Assembly: GCA_028289455.1 (NCBI GenBank) | Contig: JANQPN010000076.1 | Location: forward strand, 1-64,000 | DNA length: 64,000 nt | Reading direction: 5' to 3' | From: Wenzhouxiangellaceae bacterium | Lineage (GTDB): Bacteria; Pseudomonadota; Gammaproteobacteria; Xanthomonadales; Wenzhouxiangellaceae | Shown: one piece after another, positions 27,641-36,200 of the stretch | How the letters are laid out: the number at the start of each line of letters is the position of its first letter | How positions within the stretch are numbered: the stretch's first letter is position 1 | Translations under genes and position numbers: made by a program | The notes under the pieces: model-generated | Databases searched by the model: none | Told to the model about the DNA's origin: nothing | The model's input: only the letters and a program-made list of their open reading frames with translations

Positions 27641-27662
27641 TAAGCGTGGATTTCCACGCTTA
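27641..27662. terminator. Hairpin between convergent genes, weak bidirectional terminator
   Basis: A 9-bp stem TAAGCGTGG (27641-27649) with CCACGCTTA (27654-27662) and a 4-base loop lies between the amidohydrolase stop and the opposing GNAT gene, whose TAA stop is inside the stem. No strong T-tract follows on either strand, so function as a terminator is likely but not certain. Confidence 0.5.
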
Positions 27663-27941
27663 AGCAGACGCCTGTTGTTTTCTCTCCTGCAGGATTTTTT
27701 CCACGTACCAGCAACTGGCGGTCACCTCCAGGCCCTGACTGTCAGCCTCATCCAGCGCATGCTCCACCACTTTTCGGGCCAGCCCCTGCCCACGTAGATT
27801 TTGTGGTGTGAAAGTGGAAGTGAAATGGATGCTGCCTGCATCAGGCTGCCGGTATCGCAATACCACTGCATTATCATCAAACCCCTCGCTGACAACCAGC
27901 ATATAGCGCCGGTTGTCTTTGTCATGTTTAATTTTCATCAT
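27660..27941 (-). CDS. Small GNAT-type N-acetyltransferase-like protein
   Basis: This 93-residue protein matches the short GNAT family represented by COG2388 (Acetyltransf_CG). The acetyl-CoA loop region reads FTPQNLRGQGLARKVVEHAL, with the Q-x-x-G-x-G/A type motif, and the C-terminal ASCWYVEKIL follows. The full GNAT fold would be longer, so it is the known minimal type. Its acceptor is not known. The stop codon overlaps the hairpin at 27641-27662. The Vgb-like gene lies 23 bases upstream on the same strand, so they may be cotranscribed. Confidence 0.85.
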   Translation of the reverse strand: MMKIKHDKDNRRYMLVVSEGFDDNAVVLRYRQPDAGSIHFTSTFTPQNLRGQGLARKVVEHALDEADSQGLEVTASCWYVEKILQERKQQASA

Positions 27942-27964
27942 GAATAACTAACTCTCCATGTTAA

Positions 27965-28990
27965 CTAATCGGGAAGCTGAGCCCTTCCCAGGTTATTGGT
28001 ATCAGTGCCGAACCATATCGAATTGGTATTTTGGTCGAAATACATATGGCGGACTGTACCACCCCCGCTGGGCACATCAGTTACAGAAATAAATGTTCCT
28101 TTGGCAGGGTCAAATCCGATAAAGCGGTTAGGGTCAGGGAAGGTTTCAACAAACCATAACCGGTCTTTGGCATCGACAGCCATGGCATAGGGGCCGCTGC
28201 CGCGAATACCTTCCGCCTGCCGACCTGGAGTCTGCCATTCCTCGAATTTTGAACTGGCGGGATCATAACGCCCCAGGTAACCTTCCGCGTAATCCACATA
28301 CCAGATCGAACCATCACTGGTAATTGCCATTCGTCTTGGCCGCGCCGCGTCACGTGGCATGGTAATTTCGGTCATGGTAAAGCTCTGAGCATCAACTTTG
28401 GCGAGTTTGTTGGTACCTAACAGCACAACCCATGCATTACCGTTATCATCCAAATCGATGCCGTAGGGACGGGCTTTGGGTGTTGGTACAGTCAGTATTT
28501 CGACAGCGCCGGTGTCCGGGTTGAAACGGCCTATGCCGTTACTGCTTTGAGAAGTAAACCAGATCATGCCATTGTCTGCTTCGATCAATGTGTGCGGATC
28601 TGCTGCGGTATCCTCGGGTGTAGGGTACTTTGTGATTTGCTCGCCGGCTGCAGCGTCAGGGTCAATTCTGCCGATATGAGCGGCACGATTGCCTGCATAC
28701 CAGATGATGCCATCGCCATCGACGATCAAATTGTGCGGCCCGGTTCCATCATCCATGTCAATGCGGGAAAAACCCTCAGTTTGCGGATCGAAAACCGCAG
28801 CATAATGACTTCTCTGACCGACAAACCAGACTTTTCCGTCAGGCGAAACAAACGGATCCCGGGGGCGGGAGTTCTCCCATGGGACTACCCACTCCTGGAT
28901 GGAAACCTGATTATCCTGCGCATGCAGCGGCTGTGCAAAAGCCAGAGAAATTGTAAGTAAACCCAGTGAACTGGTGATCAGCTTATACAT
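27965..28990 (-). CDS. Exported virginiamycin B lyase-like beta-propeller protein
   Basis: This 341-residue protein has a signal peptide (residues 1-24, SSLGLLTISLAFAQPLHAQ) and repeated blades of the Vgb/NHL type, such as GPHNLIVDGDGIIWYAGNRA, ADPHTLIEADNGMIWFTSQS, PYGIDLDDNGNAWVVLLG and PRRMAITSDGSIWYVDYA. Vgb itself linearises streptogramin B antibiotics, but most homologues in Gram-negative genomes are exported propellers without a known reaction. I therefore call the fold and not the lyase. It is convergent in orientation with the DUF1295 gene's upstream region, and likely cotranscribed with the GNAT gene. Confidence 0.85.
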   Translation of the reverse strand: MYKLITSSLGLLTISLAFAQPLHAQDNQVSIQEWVVPWENSRPRDPFVSPDGKVWFVGQRSHYAAVFDPQTEGFSRIDMDDGTGPHNLIVDGDGIIWYAGNRAAHIGRIDPDAAAGEQITKYPTPEDTAADPHTLIEADNGMIWFTSQSSNGIGRFNPDTGAVEILTVPTPKARPYGIDLDDNGNAWVVLLGTNKLAKVDAQSFTMTEITMPRDAARPRRMAITSDGSIWYVDYAEGYLGRYDPASSKFEEWQTPGRQAEGIRGSGPYAMAVDAKDRLWFVETFPDPNRFIGFDPAKGTFISVTDVPSGGGTVRHMYFDQNTNSIWFGTDTNNLGRAQLPD

Positions 28991-29095
28991 AGTCGTATCC
29001 TTGATCTGCTTGGTTTATTGAGTGTAAGAGTATATTCCTTCATCCATATTACGCCAGCCAACGAAAATCTACAGCAACAATATTGAGATAATGCG

Positions 29096-29863
29096 ATGAA
29101 CACACAGACAATCTTACTGCTGATATCTGCCGTTGTGATGGTTTTGACCTGGTTCTATCAACGGCGAACCAATAATGCCGGATGGGTAGATGTGGTCTGG
29201 TCAGCTCTTTTGGGCCTGTTGGCGGTAGCTCATGCTATTAGTGCTGACGGCAGCTTATCGGCAAGATTAATGACCGGTTTAATGGGTGGTCTGTGGGGGG
29301 CGCGACTGGCATGGCATTTGGCACGTCGGGTAGCAGGTGAGTCTGAGGATGGCCGGTATCGTGCCATGCGGGAGTATTGGGGAGAACAGCAGCAAAGCAG
29401 GCTATTCTGGTTTTTTCTGGCTCAGGCTGTGGTGGCCTGGGTATTCGGCTGGGTATTCTGGGTAACGGCCAATAACCAGGCCGGGTTCAATATATGGTGT
29501 ATGGCAGCTATTCTGATTTGGCTGATATCAGTAGTGGGAGAAAGCATTGCTGACCGTCAGCTGGCACAATTCAGGGAGAATCCGGGAAATAAGGGCAAAA
29601 CCTGTCGTAATGGATTATGGCGTTATTCCCGTCACCCCAATTACTTTTTTGAGTGGTTGCACTGGTGCAGTTATCCGCTGCTTGCCATCGGCAGCCAGTA
29701 TTGGTGGCTGGCGGGTCTGGGCCCAATTGTTATGTTGGCATTTCTTTACCGGATTACCGGAATTCCGTATACCGAAAAACAGGCATTGAAAACCAGAGGG
29801 GAAGACTATCGAGAATATCAGCGAACCACCAGTGCATTTTTTCCTATGCCGCCGAGGAACTAA
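29096..29863 (+). CDS. DUF1295 integral membrane protein (steroid 5-alpha-reductase-like)
   Basis: This 255-residue protein has six or more hydrophobic helices and the DUF1295 (steroid 5-alpha-reductase C-terminal-like/ICMT-like) signature: QLAQFRENPGNKGKTCRNG, then LWRYSRHPNYFFEWLHWCSY, and TGIPYTEKQALKTRGEDYRE near the end. The RHPNYF segment and the Gly-rich C-terminus bind NADPH in the reductase branch or SAM in the methyltransferase branch; sequence alone does not tell which. It is inner-membrane. The GST gene begins 54 bases later. The start is ATG 29096. Confidence 0.9.
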   Translation: MNTQTILLLISAVVMVLTWFYQRRTNNAGWVDVVWSALLGLLAVAHAISADGSLSARLMTGLMGGLWGARLAWHLARRVAGESEDGRYRAMREYWGEQQQSRLFWFFLAQAVVAWVFGWVFWVTANNQAGFNIWCMAAILIWLISVVGESIADRQLAQFRENPGNKGKTCRNGLWRYSRHPNYFFEWLHWCSYPLLAIGSQYWWLAGLGPIVMLAFLYRITGIPYTEKQALKTRGEDYREYQRTTSAFFPMPPRN

Positions 29864-29917
29864 ATCAGTAATCGCTTTACTTATAGAATAATCTTGGATG
29901 TATCTTAAGGCTGGCTA

Positions 29918-30538
29918 ATGAAACTCTATTATCTCCCCGGAGCCTGTTCAATGGCGCCACACATTGCTTTAAATTGGGTGGGCGCGGAGTTTAGTATCCA
30001 GCAGCCGGACCTGGAAGACAAATCTTTCGCAGAGATTAATCCGCTCGTGCAGGTTCCTGTTCTGCTGTTGAAAGATGGGACAACGCTGAGCCAATGCAAT
30101 GCGATTTTACGATTTATCTCAGACAGTTATCCTGAAGCTGGTATTGGCGGGGGAAATGACCCATTTTCTCAATATGAAATCAACCGATGGCTGAGTTTTA
30201 TTGCATCCGATCTGCATCGGTCGCATGCGCCATATTTTTTTCAGTCACGATTTATTGTTGAAGGAAATGATCAACAACATACTCGAATCAAGCAGGCAGC
30301 CGAAAACCAGGTGCAAGGTTTACTGAAACAATTCGACCGTTGGTTACATGGCAAGTCATATCTTATCGGTGACAAGCCCTGTATAGCGGATGCATATGCT
30401 TTCACAGTATTTCGCTGGTCACGGAATATGACTAAACCAGCTTCTTCGTATTCTAATATTGGTGTCTATATGGATAGAATGCAGGAAAATACAGGTGTCA
30501 GGCTGGCTATGCAGAAAGAGGGGTTATTGGAAACCTGA
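29918..30538 (+). CDS. Glutathione S-transferase-family protein
   Basis: This 206-residue protein has the GST N-terminal thioredoxin-like domain, MKLYYLPGACSMAPHIAL, with Cys10 in the position of the catalytic Cys of beta-class GSTs. NPLVQVPVLLLKDGTTLSQC is the glutathione-binding loop with cis-Pro. The C-terminal helical domain ends in LIGDKPCIADAYAFTVFRWS. It should conjugate or reduce electrophiles with glutathione in the cytoplasm. It follows the DUF1295 gene and precedes the GspG-like gene by nine bases. Confidence 0.92.
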   Translation: MKLYYLPGACSMAPHIALNWVGAEFSIQQPDLEDKSFAEINPLVQVPVLLLKDGTTLSQCNAILRFISDSYPEAGIGGGNDPFSQYEINRWLSFIASDLHRSHAPYFFQSRFIVEGNDQQHTRIKQAAENQVQGLLKQFDRWLHGKSYLIGDKPCIADAYAFTVFRWSRNMTKPASSYSNIGVYMDRMQENTGVRLAMQKEGLLET

Positions 30539-30547
30539 TCTAATCCA

Positions 30548-31039
30548 ATGCGGTTTTTTTGTTACTACGCGTTGTTGATCGTTTTAGCGATCAACCTATT
30601 TATTTTCAGCGTGGATGCGAGCACAGAAAAGCAGTTTATTGTTAAACGACAATTGGAGATGCTTGAAAAAGAGATATATCGCTTTGCTGCATATAACAAT
30701 AGATTACCAGTAAATCTGGATGAAGTTGCTGGCTGGGGAAAAAGTCAATTAAACCAATCAAACTTTACTGACCCTTGGGGAAGACAATGGGTTTATATTA
30801 TTCCCGGCAGTAATGAAAGATTATTTGATATTTATTCCAAGGGTATTAATGGGGTGGATAATCTTCGGAAGGATGATGACTATTTCATCGGCAAACCTCT
30901 AAATTTGGAAAATGCGGGTAAATACAAGGTATTGAAATGGGTATTTTTAGGCATAACATTTGATGGTCCAATCATTGTGCTTGGGATCATTATTGTTGCA
31001 ACTATGCGGCGTAAAAAACTGATGCGCTCAGATTGTTAA
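30548..31039 (+). CDS. Small membrane protein with GspG-like pseudopilin domain
   Basis: This 163-residue protein has an N-terminal hydrophobic segment (residues 5-22) and a C-terminal one (about 131-152). Between them, residues about 55-110 look like the soluble part of GspG, the major pseudopilin of type II secretion: LPVNLDEVAGW, then FTDPWGRQWVYIIPGS, then FDIYSKGINGVDN, which parallel the DPWG, the PG and the DLYSxGaDG calcium-loop segments. The GFTLxE prepilin cleavage site is absent, so it is not a normal pseudopilin. No type II secretion genes are nearby. Base composition is AT-rich compared with neighbours. Role unknown. Confidence 0.75.
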   Translation: MRFFCYYALLIVLAINLFIFSVDASTEKQFIVKRQLEMLEKEIYRFAAYNNRLPVNLDEVAGWGKSQLNQSNFTDPWGRQWVYIIPGSNERLFDIYSKGINGVDNLRKDDDYFIGKPLNLENAGKYKVLKWVFLGITFDGPIIVLGIIIVATMRRKKLMRSDC

Positions 31040-31045
31040 TAAGCC

Positions 31046-31067
31046 CGAAAAAGCCTTGGTTTTTTCG
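31046..31067 (+). terminator. Probable terminator after GspG-like gene
   Basis: A hairpin CGAAAAAGCC (31046-31055) with GGTTTTTTCG (31058-31067), ten pairs including one G-U, begins six bases after the stop. Its T-run is part of the stem, in the usual A-stem-T form of an intrinsic terminator. The remaining AT-rich gap to 31302 shows no other structure or gene. Confidence 0.6.
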
Positions 31068-31302
31068 AAAAATGATCTCTGATATCTATTAACATCATTA
31101 GTAATAAAAAGAATAATTCATTAAAAAATACAAAATTAATTGGATAATATATCTTGTGTAAATTGATGCAAAGTGATATTTCCTTTAAGCGTATAGTTTT
31201 GTGGATCATAGTTTAAAAAATTTACCCAATTAGCAAACACATCCACTATGGGTAAATCGGGAGTGGGCATGATTAACTGAAACAATTGCGATTTCACCTC
31301 TG

Positions 31303-32622
31303 TTATTGCAGTTCAGTCTGCTTTATTTCTGTACTCCAAACCGGTTCACCATCAACATCATGCAATGTCAGAGTCAATGTGCGGTCATTGAAAGGGCCAC
31401 TGACTTCTGCGATTCCAAAGTTTCTCTCCGTATAAACACTGTCTGCAACTCTGTATTGGCCTTCGCCGGGAAGCGGATTATGCGTGCTGGCGGTTAATGG
31501 AGATACTGTCCAGTCGTATAGCGGGTAGCTGTTTTGGCGGGTCATTTTGTGGAGAGATGCATGGTGCCGGTCTCCCGATAAAAAGACTACACCCGGTATT
31601 TGTTCTGCAGCTACTAGATCCAGTAGAAGCCGGCGCTCGCCGGGTGCCATCATGACGTAGTTCTCAAATACTTCCGAGCTGCTGATGAACTGTCCTCCGA
31701 TGGCGATAAACTTGAAGCTGGCAGTACTGCTTTTCAGCCCATTGATCAGCCATTCCAGCTGTTTTTTGCCGAGGATAGTGCGCTGCCCGCTTACCCGGTG
31801 GTTGGCCTGGCGGAAATAACGGTTATCCAGCATAAAGAAAGCGACATCATGCCATTCCAAAAAGCTGGTAATACCCCCTGCGCCGGTAACATTGGTAATC
31901 GGATTGGCCCAGAAATCATTAAAAACCTGTACCGCCTGTTCGCGCAGGAAAAAACTGCGGTCGGAGTTATCCGGGCCATAATCATGATCGTCCCAAATCG
32001 CATAATGGTGGGCCGTGCTCAGCAGGCGCTGCAGCTCAGGCAGTCTTCGTGTATGACTGAATCTCGCATACATGCTGGACGGCGCTTCCCAATCGGTATC
32101 CCGATAGTAGACATTGTCACCCAGCCATAACATGAAATCCGGTTGCTTATCGGCAATGGCGTCAAAAATCTGATAGTCCCCGCCATAAGGCCTGCCCGGC
32201 CGGTCAAAAGCCGCTTCATTGATGTAGGAACAGGAGCCCAGGGCAAAACGAAAGTCCGGTGGATCATCCCGCCAGCGCCATAAAGTCTGGGTGGTAAAGG
32301 TTTGCCTATGCTTAGCGGTTTGCGGCTGGTTACCCAGCAAAATCTCGAAACCATACGCTGTTCCCGGCATAAGATTGGTAGCCAGAAGGGTGCCTGTATT
32401 GGCATGTTCCAGGTTCGTTTGCACCACAGCACTGTGGTGACGTTCATCCGGACTATTCAGTGACCAGTAGGCCAAAGTTGCTGCAGCCGGTTGATCAGAC
32501 TGGAACCAGATGGCGGCTTCGCGCGCAGATACATGACCGAGCATAGGTCCGGAGGCCAATTCAGCGGCATGACAGAAAAAACTTAAGGCGTAGATCAATA
32601 CGGCTGAAAAGTTGTGTTTCAT
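31303..32622 (-). CDS. Exported PhoD-like alkaline phosphatase/phosphodiesterase
   Basis: This 439-residue protein has a short signal peptide (residues 1-20, YALSFFCHAAE) without a twin-arginine motif, so export is probably by Sec, unlike classic PhoD. An N-terminal fibronectin-like domain (about 25-110) leads to the PhoD metallophosphatase domain with FALGSCSYINE, MLWLGDNVYYRDTDW, the WDDHDYGPDNSD segment and FLSGDRHHASLH. These supply the Asp, His and Cys ligands to Fe/Ca. It should release phosphate from phosphoesters in the periplasm or outside. It is divergent from the TonB receptor gene across a 258-base gap. Confidence 0.92.
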   Translation of the reverse strand: MKHNFSAVLIYALSFFCHAAELASGPMLGHVSAREAAIWFQSDQPAAATLAYWSLNSPDERHHSAVVQTNLEHANTGTLLATNLMPGTAYGFEILLGNQPQTAKHRQTFTTQTLWRWRDDPPDFRFALGSCSYINEAAFDRPGRPYGGDYQIFDAIADKQPDFMLWLGDNVYYRDTDWEAPSSMYARFSHTRRLPELQRLLSTAHHYAIWDDHDYGPDNSDRSFFLREQAVQVFNDFWANPITNVTGAGGITSFLEWHDVAFFMLDNRYFRQANHRVSGQRTILGKKQLEWLINGLKSSTASFKFIAIGGQFISSSEVFENYVMMAPGERRLLLDLVAAEQIPGVVFLSGDRHHASLHKMTRQNSYPLYDWTVSPLTASTHNPLPGEGQYRVADSVYTERNFGIAEVSGPFNDRTLTLTLHDVDGEPVWSTEIKQTELQ

Positions 32623-32880
32623 GTGCTCTCTCTGGTTCAGGAATATATAAATTTCAGAATCTTACATTACAAACTTAACAAGAAAATGTCATCACGGCCC
32701 GTTCAGTCGGCAACATTGAGCGCTATTTGGTAAACAAAGTGTCATTTAACAAAGGTTTAATATGTGCCAATATAGTTGGGTGGCCAGGGAAAGGCCCTAG
32801 AAAATCTCAAATGGACCCGCTGCTTTTGCAGAGCGCAGCGATCACCCTTTTATGCAGAGCAAATTAATAAGAGGTTTAAC

Positions 32881-35800
32881 ATGTCTTTCAAGAAACTAGT
32901 ACTGGCTGGTGCTATCAGCACTGTGTTGGCTGCCGCTTTTGTAGAGCCGGTATCAGCACAGCAGGTAACATCAGCGATTACAGGTACAGTTGTGGATCCC
33001 GAAGGAAACCCTGTTTCCAACGCAAACATCACAGTAACTGATACCCGTACCAATCGTCAGATCAATACGACAACCACTTCGTCCGGTCAGTTCATTACCA
33101 GGGGCCTGGAAGTTGGTGGTCCTTACAGCGTACAGGTTGATACGGATGAGTTCTCAGACGAGCGCATTGACAATATTTTTGTCAGCCTGTCCAATGCAGC
33201 ATCATTGGATTTTGCGCTGGAAGCGGATTCGGCTGACCTGGGCAACCTTCAAGTAGTTGGGTCGGCAGATGTCAGCGAGTTCGAACGTACAATCGGACCC
33301 GGCAGCACCTTCGGTCTGGAAGACATTAACAATTTACCCTCCATCAGCCGTGATATCCGTGACGTAATACGGGTTGACTCACGTGTTTCCATCGATGAGT
33401 CAAATTCCGGTCAGGTGCTGTGTATCGGCTCCAATGGTCGCAGTAACTCCATTACCGTGGATGGTGTTCGCCAGGATGATGGTTTCGGCTTGAATAATTC
33501 CGGTTTCCCGGGAGAACAGCAGCAGTTTGCATTGGATGCCATTAACCAGGTATCTGTTGAATTTGCGCCATTTGATGTTGAGTACGGTAACTTCTCCGGC
33601 TGTAACATCAATGTGGTGACCAAATCCGGTACCAATGAATTCACCGGCGGTGTATTTGAATATTACACTGACAGCGGCCTGACCGGCGGTGGTGGTGATT
33701 TTGATCAGCACAACTTCGGTGCATTTATTGGCGGCCCAGTCATTGAAGACCGGGTGTTCTTCTTTGTATCTTACGATGAAATCATTGGTGGCGGCGGTTT
33801 AGCCAACAGCACACCAAGTCTGTCTTCAGAAATATCAGATGCTGATATCAACGCAGTTCGGGATATTCTGATCAACAACTACAACTTTGATCCGGGTGAG
33901 CTGCCGATTACATCGCTGAACTCAGATAACCGGAGAATCATGGTGCGCCTGGATGCCATCCTGACTGATCAGCATCGTCTGGCATTTAACTATCAGCGTA
34001 CCCGCGAAGATTTTGTTTCACCGCAAAACACCAACGCATCCAACGATACGCTGGCGTTCTCATCAAACTTCTTTAACTCCGGTAACGAAATTGATTCGTA
34101 TTCATTGCGTCTGTTCTCAAACTGGACCAATCGTTTCTCTACCGAGATTCGTGCTTCAAGGTTTGAAAACACGGACAACCAGGATTCATTGAACGGCACC
34201 AACTTTGCCGAATTCAATATTAACCTGCCAATTGATGCGACTGGTGTGGTAGATGACGATGAGGGTGGCCGGATTGTTCTTGGACCTGATGTATTCCGTC
34301 AGGCAAACGATCTGTTTACCGATACCAACCAGCTGAAATTCAAAGGTGATTATCAGTTGGATGATCACTTAATTACTTTCGGTTACGAATACGACAACTT
34401 TGACATATTTAACCTGTTTGTACCGTTCTCAACCGGTGAAATCATTTTTGACGGGCTTGATGCACTGGCTGCAATGGACCCAGCTGAAATCGAGTTCAAT
34501 GGTGCCGTAACCGGTAATCTGAATGATGCCACTGCAATTTTTGAGCGGACAATTCATTCTCTTTACCTGCAGGATGAATGGTATCTGGGTAACTTAACCC
34601 TGCAGTACGGTCTGCGTTATGACTGGTACCAGTCCAGCGATCTGCCGATTGCCAATCCGCAATTCCAGCAGCGTTACGGGTTCAGCAATGATGAGCAGGT
34701 GCTGGATGGCTTGAATTCACTGCAGCCACGCTTTGGTTTTACCTATGAAGTGCCATGGGTAGACTTCGGCTTTACCACGATTCATGGTGGCGTGGGTATT
34801 TTCGCCGGTGGTGATCCTGCGGTTATCTTCTCCAACAGCTTTACCAACACTGGTATCGTAGTGGACAACGTGCAGCTGGATGACAGCTCAGGCTTGTTGG
34901 GCCCAGGCTCGATTGACGGCTTTAATGTTCCTCAGTTTGTTGTCGACCAGTTAACCGCCGGTGATGGTGCGGTTAACGCGGTCGATCCGGACTTTGAGCT
35001 GCCGGAAGTATTCAGAGCCAACCTGGGTTTCCAGCATAACTTCCATAATGGTTTCAACCTTTCTGTTGACTATATTTACTCCGATGCGATCAATTCGTTG
35101 AATGTACAGGCGTTGCATCTTGCTGAGACCGGCACTGCGCCGGATGGTCGTCCGATTTTCCGTGAAGTTGACTTCCTGGATCCGGATTGCCTGGTCGACC
35201 CGGGTAATGCTGATATCTGTGATGCCCGTTTCACCGATGATCTGTTGCTGACCAATGCTTCAGGCGGCCGGTCACATAATCTGTCGATAGCCGTGTCTAA
35301 AGCTTTTGAAGATATTGGCGGAAGCGGTTTTGATTTCGATGCGACAGTAGGTTACTCGTTTGTTGATGCAACCGATGTCAACCCGATCACCAGCTCAACG
35401 GCAACCAGTAACTTTGCCAATTTCTCAACCTCAAACTTCAATAATCCACTGGTGGCAACCGCCAACTCGGAAACCACGCATAATGCGATTTTCCGCGGTA
35501 CCTTGAGAAAGGCATTTTTCGGTGATTACTACACCACGTTGAACCTGTTTGCGACTATCCGTGATGGCCGCCCGTTCAGTTATACTTTCGAAACGTCACG
35601 TTCCAATAACCTGTTTGGTGATGCGCGTGATTTTGAAGATCGTTCACTGCTGTATGTGCCGGACGTCAATGACCCGCTGGTCAGATTCGGACCTGATTTC
35701 GATGTTGCAGCATTCGAAGCGTTCCTGAGCGAAAGCGGCCTGGATGAATTCCGTGGTCAGATTGCTCCGCGTAACGCGTTCGACAGCGGTACATTTACCG

Positions 35801-36078
35801 ATCTGGATATCCGCTTCACTCAGGAGTTACCAGGCTTTTTCAATGACGACAAGATCACCTTGTTCTTCGATATTGAAAACTTCCTGAACCTGATTGATAA
35901 CGATGCAAACATCCTGTCTCAGATACCATTTGAATTCAACAACAACATTGTTGAAGCGCAAATTGATTCAGAGACCAATCAGTTTGTATTCAATGAATTC
36001 AGAACACCTATTCAGGAAGTGGAAATTTTTGCTGCAAGCAACTGGCAGATCCAGTTGGGTATTCGCTACGATTTCTAA
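32881..36078 (+). CDS. Oar-like TonB-dependent receptor with carboxypeptidase-regulatory-like domain
   Basis: This 1065-residue outer-membrane protein starts at ATG 32881, which has AGAGG just upstream and a clean signal peptide (SFKKLVLAGAISTVLAAAF to SAQQ). Frames extending upstream to 32776 would add an unnatural leader. Residues about 25-110 form the CarboxypepD_reg-like beta domain (SAITGTVVDPEGNPVSNANI). The plug follows (NNLPSISRDIRDVIRVDSR, SNSITVDGVRQDDG, INVVTKSGTNEFTGG), then a large barrel ending in the aromatic strand IQLGIRYDF. It takes up a large substrate using TonB energy. It resembles the Oar family, with unknown ligand here. A strong terminator follows at 36105-36132. Confidence 0.93.
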   Translation: MSFKKLVLAGAISTVLAAAFVEPVSAQQVTSAITGTVVDPEGNPVSNANITVTDTRTNRQINTTTTSSGQFITRGLEVGGPYSVQVDTDEFSDERIDNIFVSLSNAASLDFALEADSADLGNLQVVGSADVSEFERTIGPGSTFGLEDINNLPSISRDIRDVIRVDSRVSIDESNSGQVLCIGSNGRSNSITVDGVRQDDGFGLNNSGFPGEQQQFALDAINQVSVEFAPFDVEYGNFSGCNINVVTKSGTNEFTGGVFEYYTDSGLTGGGGDFDQHNFGAFIGGPVIEDRVFFFVSYDEIIGGGGLANSTPSLSSEISDADINAVRDILINNYNFDPGELPITSLNSDNRRIMVRLDAILTDQHRLAFNYQRTREDFVSPQNTNASNDTLAFSSNFFNSGNEIDSYSLRLFSNWTNRFSTEIRASRFENTDNQDSLNGTNFAEFNINLPIDATGVVDDDEGGRIVLGPDVFRQANDLFTDTNQLKFKGDYQLDDHLITFGYEYDNFDIFNLFVPFSTGEIIFDGLDALAAMDPAEIEFNGAVTGNLNDATAIFERTIHSLYLQDEWYLGNLTLQYGLRYDWYQSSDLPIANPQFQQRYGFSNDEQVLDGLNSLQPRFGFTYEVPWVDFGFTTIHGGVGIFAGGDPAVIFSNSFTNTGIVVDNVQLDDSSGLLGPGSIDGFNVPQFVVDQLTAGDGAVNAVDPDFELPEVFRANLGFQHNFHNGFNLSVDYIYSDAINSLNVQALHLAETGTAPDGRPIFREVDFLDPDCLVDPGNADICDARFTDDLLLTNASGGRSHNLSIAVSKAFEDIGGSGFDFDATVGYSFVDATDVNPITSSTATSNFANFSTSNFNNPLVATANSETTHNAIFRGTLRKAFFGDYYTTLNLFATIRDGRPFSYTFETSRSNNLFGDARDFEDRSLLYVPDVNDPLVRFGPDFDVAAFEAFLSESGLDEFRGQIAPRNAFDSGTFTDLDIRFTQELPGFFNDDKITLFFDIENFLNLIDNDANILSQIPFEFNNNIVEAQIDSETNQFVFNEFRTPIQEVEIFAASNWQIQLGIRYDF

Positions 36079-36104
36079 TCTTACGCAAAAATATAAACCC
36101 GGAC

Positions 36105-36132
36105 CGGGGGGCTATCAGCCCCCCGTTTTTTT
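36105..36132 (+). terminator. Rho-independent terminator after TonB receptor gene
   Basis: A 9-bp perfect stem CGGGGGGCT (36105-36113) with AGCCCCCCG (36117-36125), a 3-base loop and seven T follow the receptor gene's stop by 26 bases. Confidence 0.95.
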
Positions 36133-36200
36133 GTTTATGCACAGCGCAAACGCTACAATCCCGTTCTCGCTGAATCGATCAATCTGGAAAATCTTATCCC

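Noticed and set aside
31068..31302. Possible small gene or RNA in the AT-rich gap before phoD-like gene
   Set aside because: No frame with start site or coding pattern and no stable structure beyond the terminator hairpin at 31046-31067.
32776..32880. Extended start of the TonB receptor
   Set aside because: It would place 35 unrelated residues before a perfect signal peptide; ATG 32881 has AGAGG upstream.
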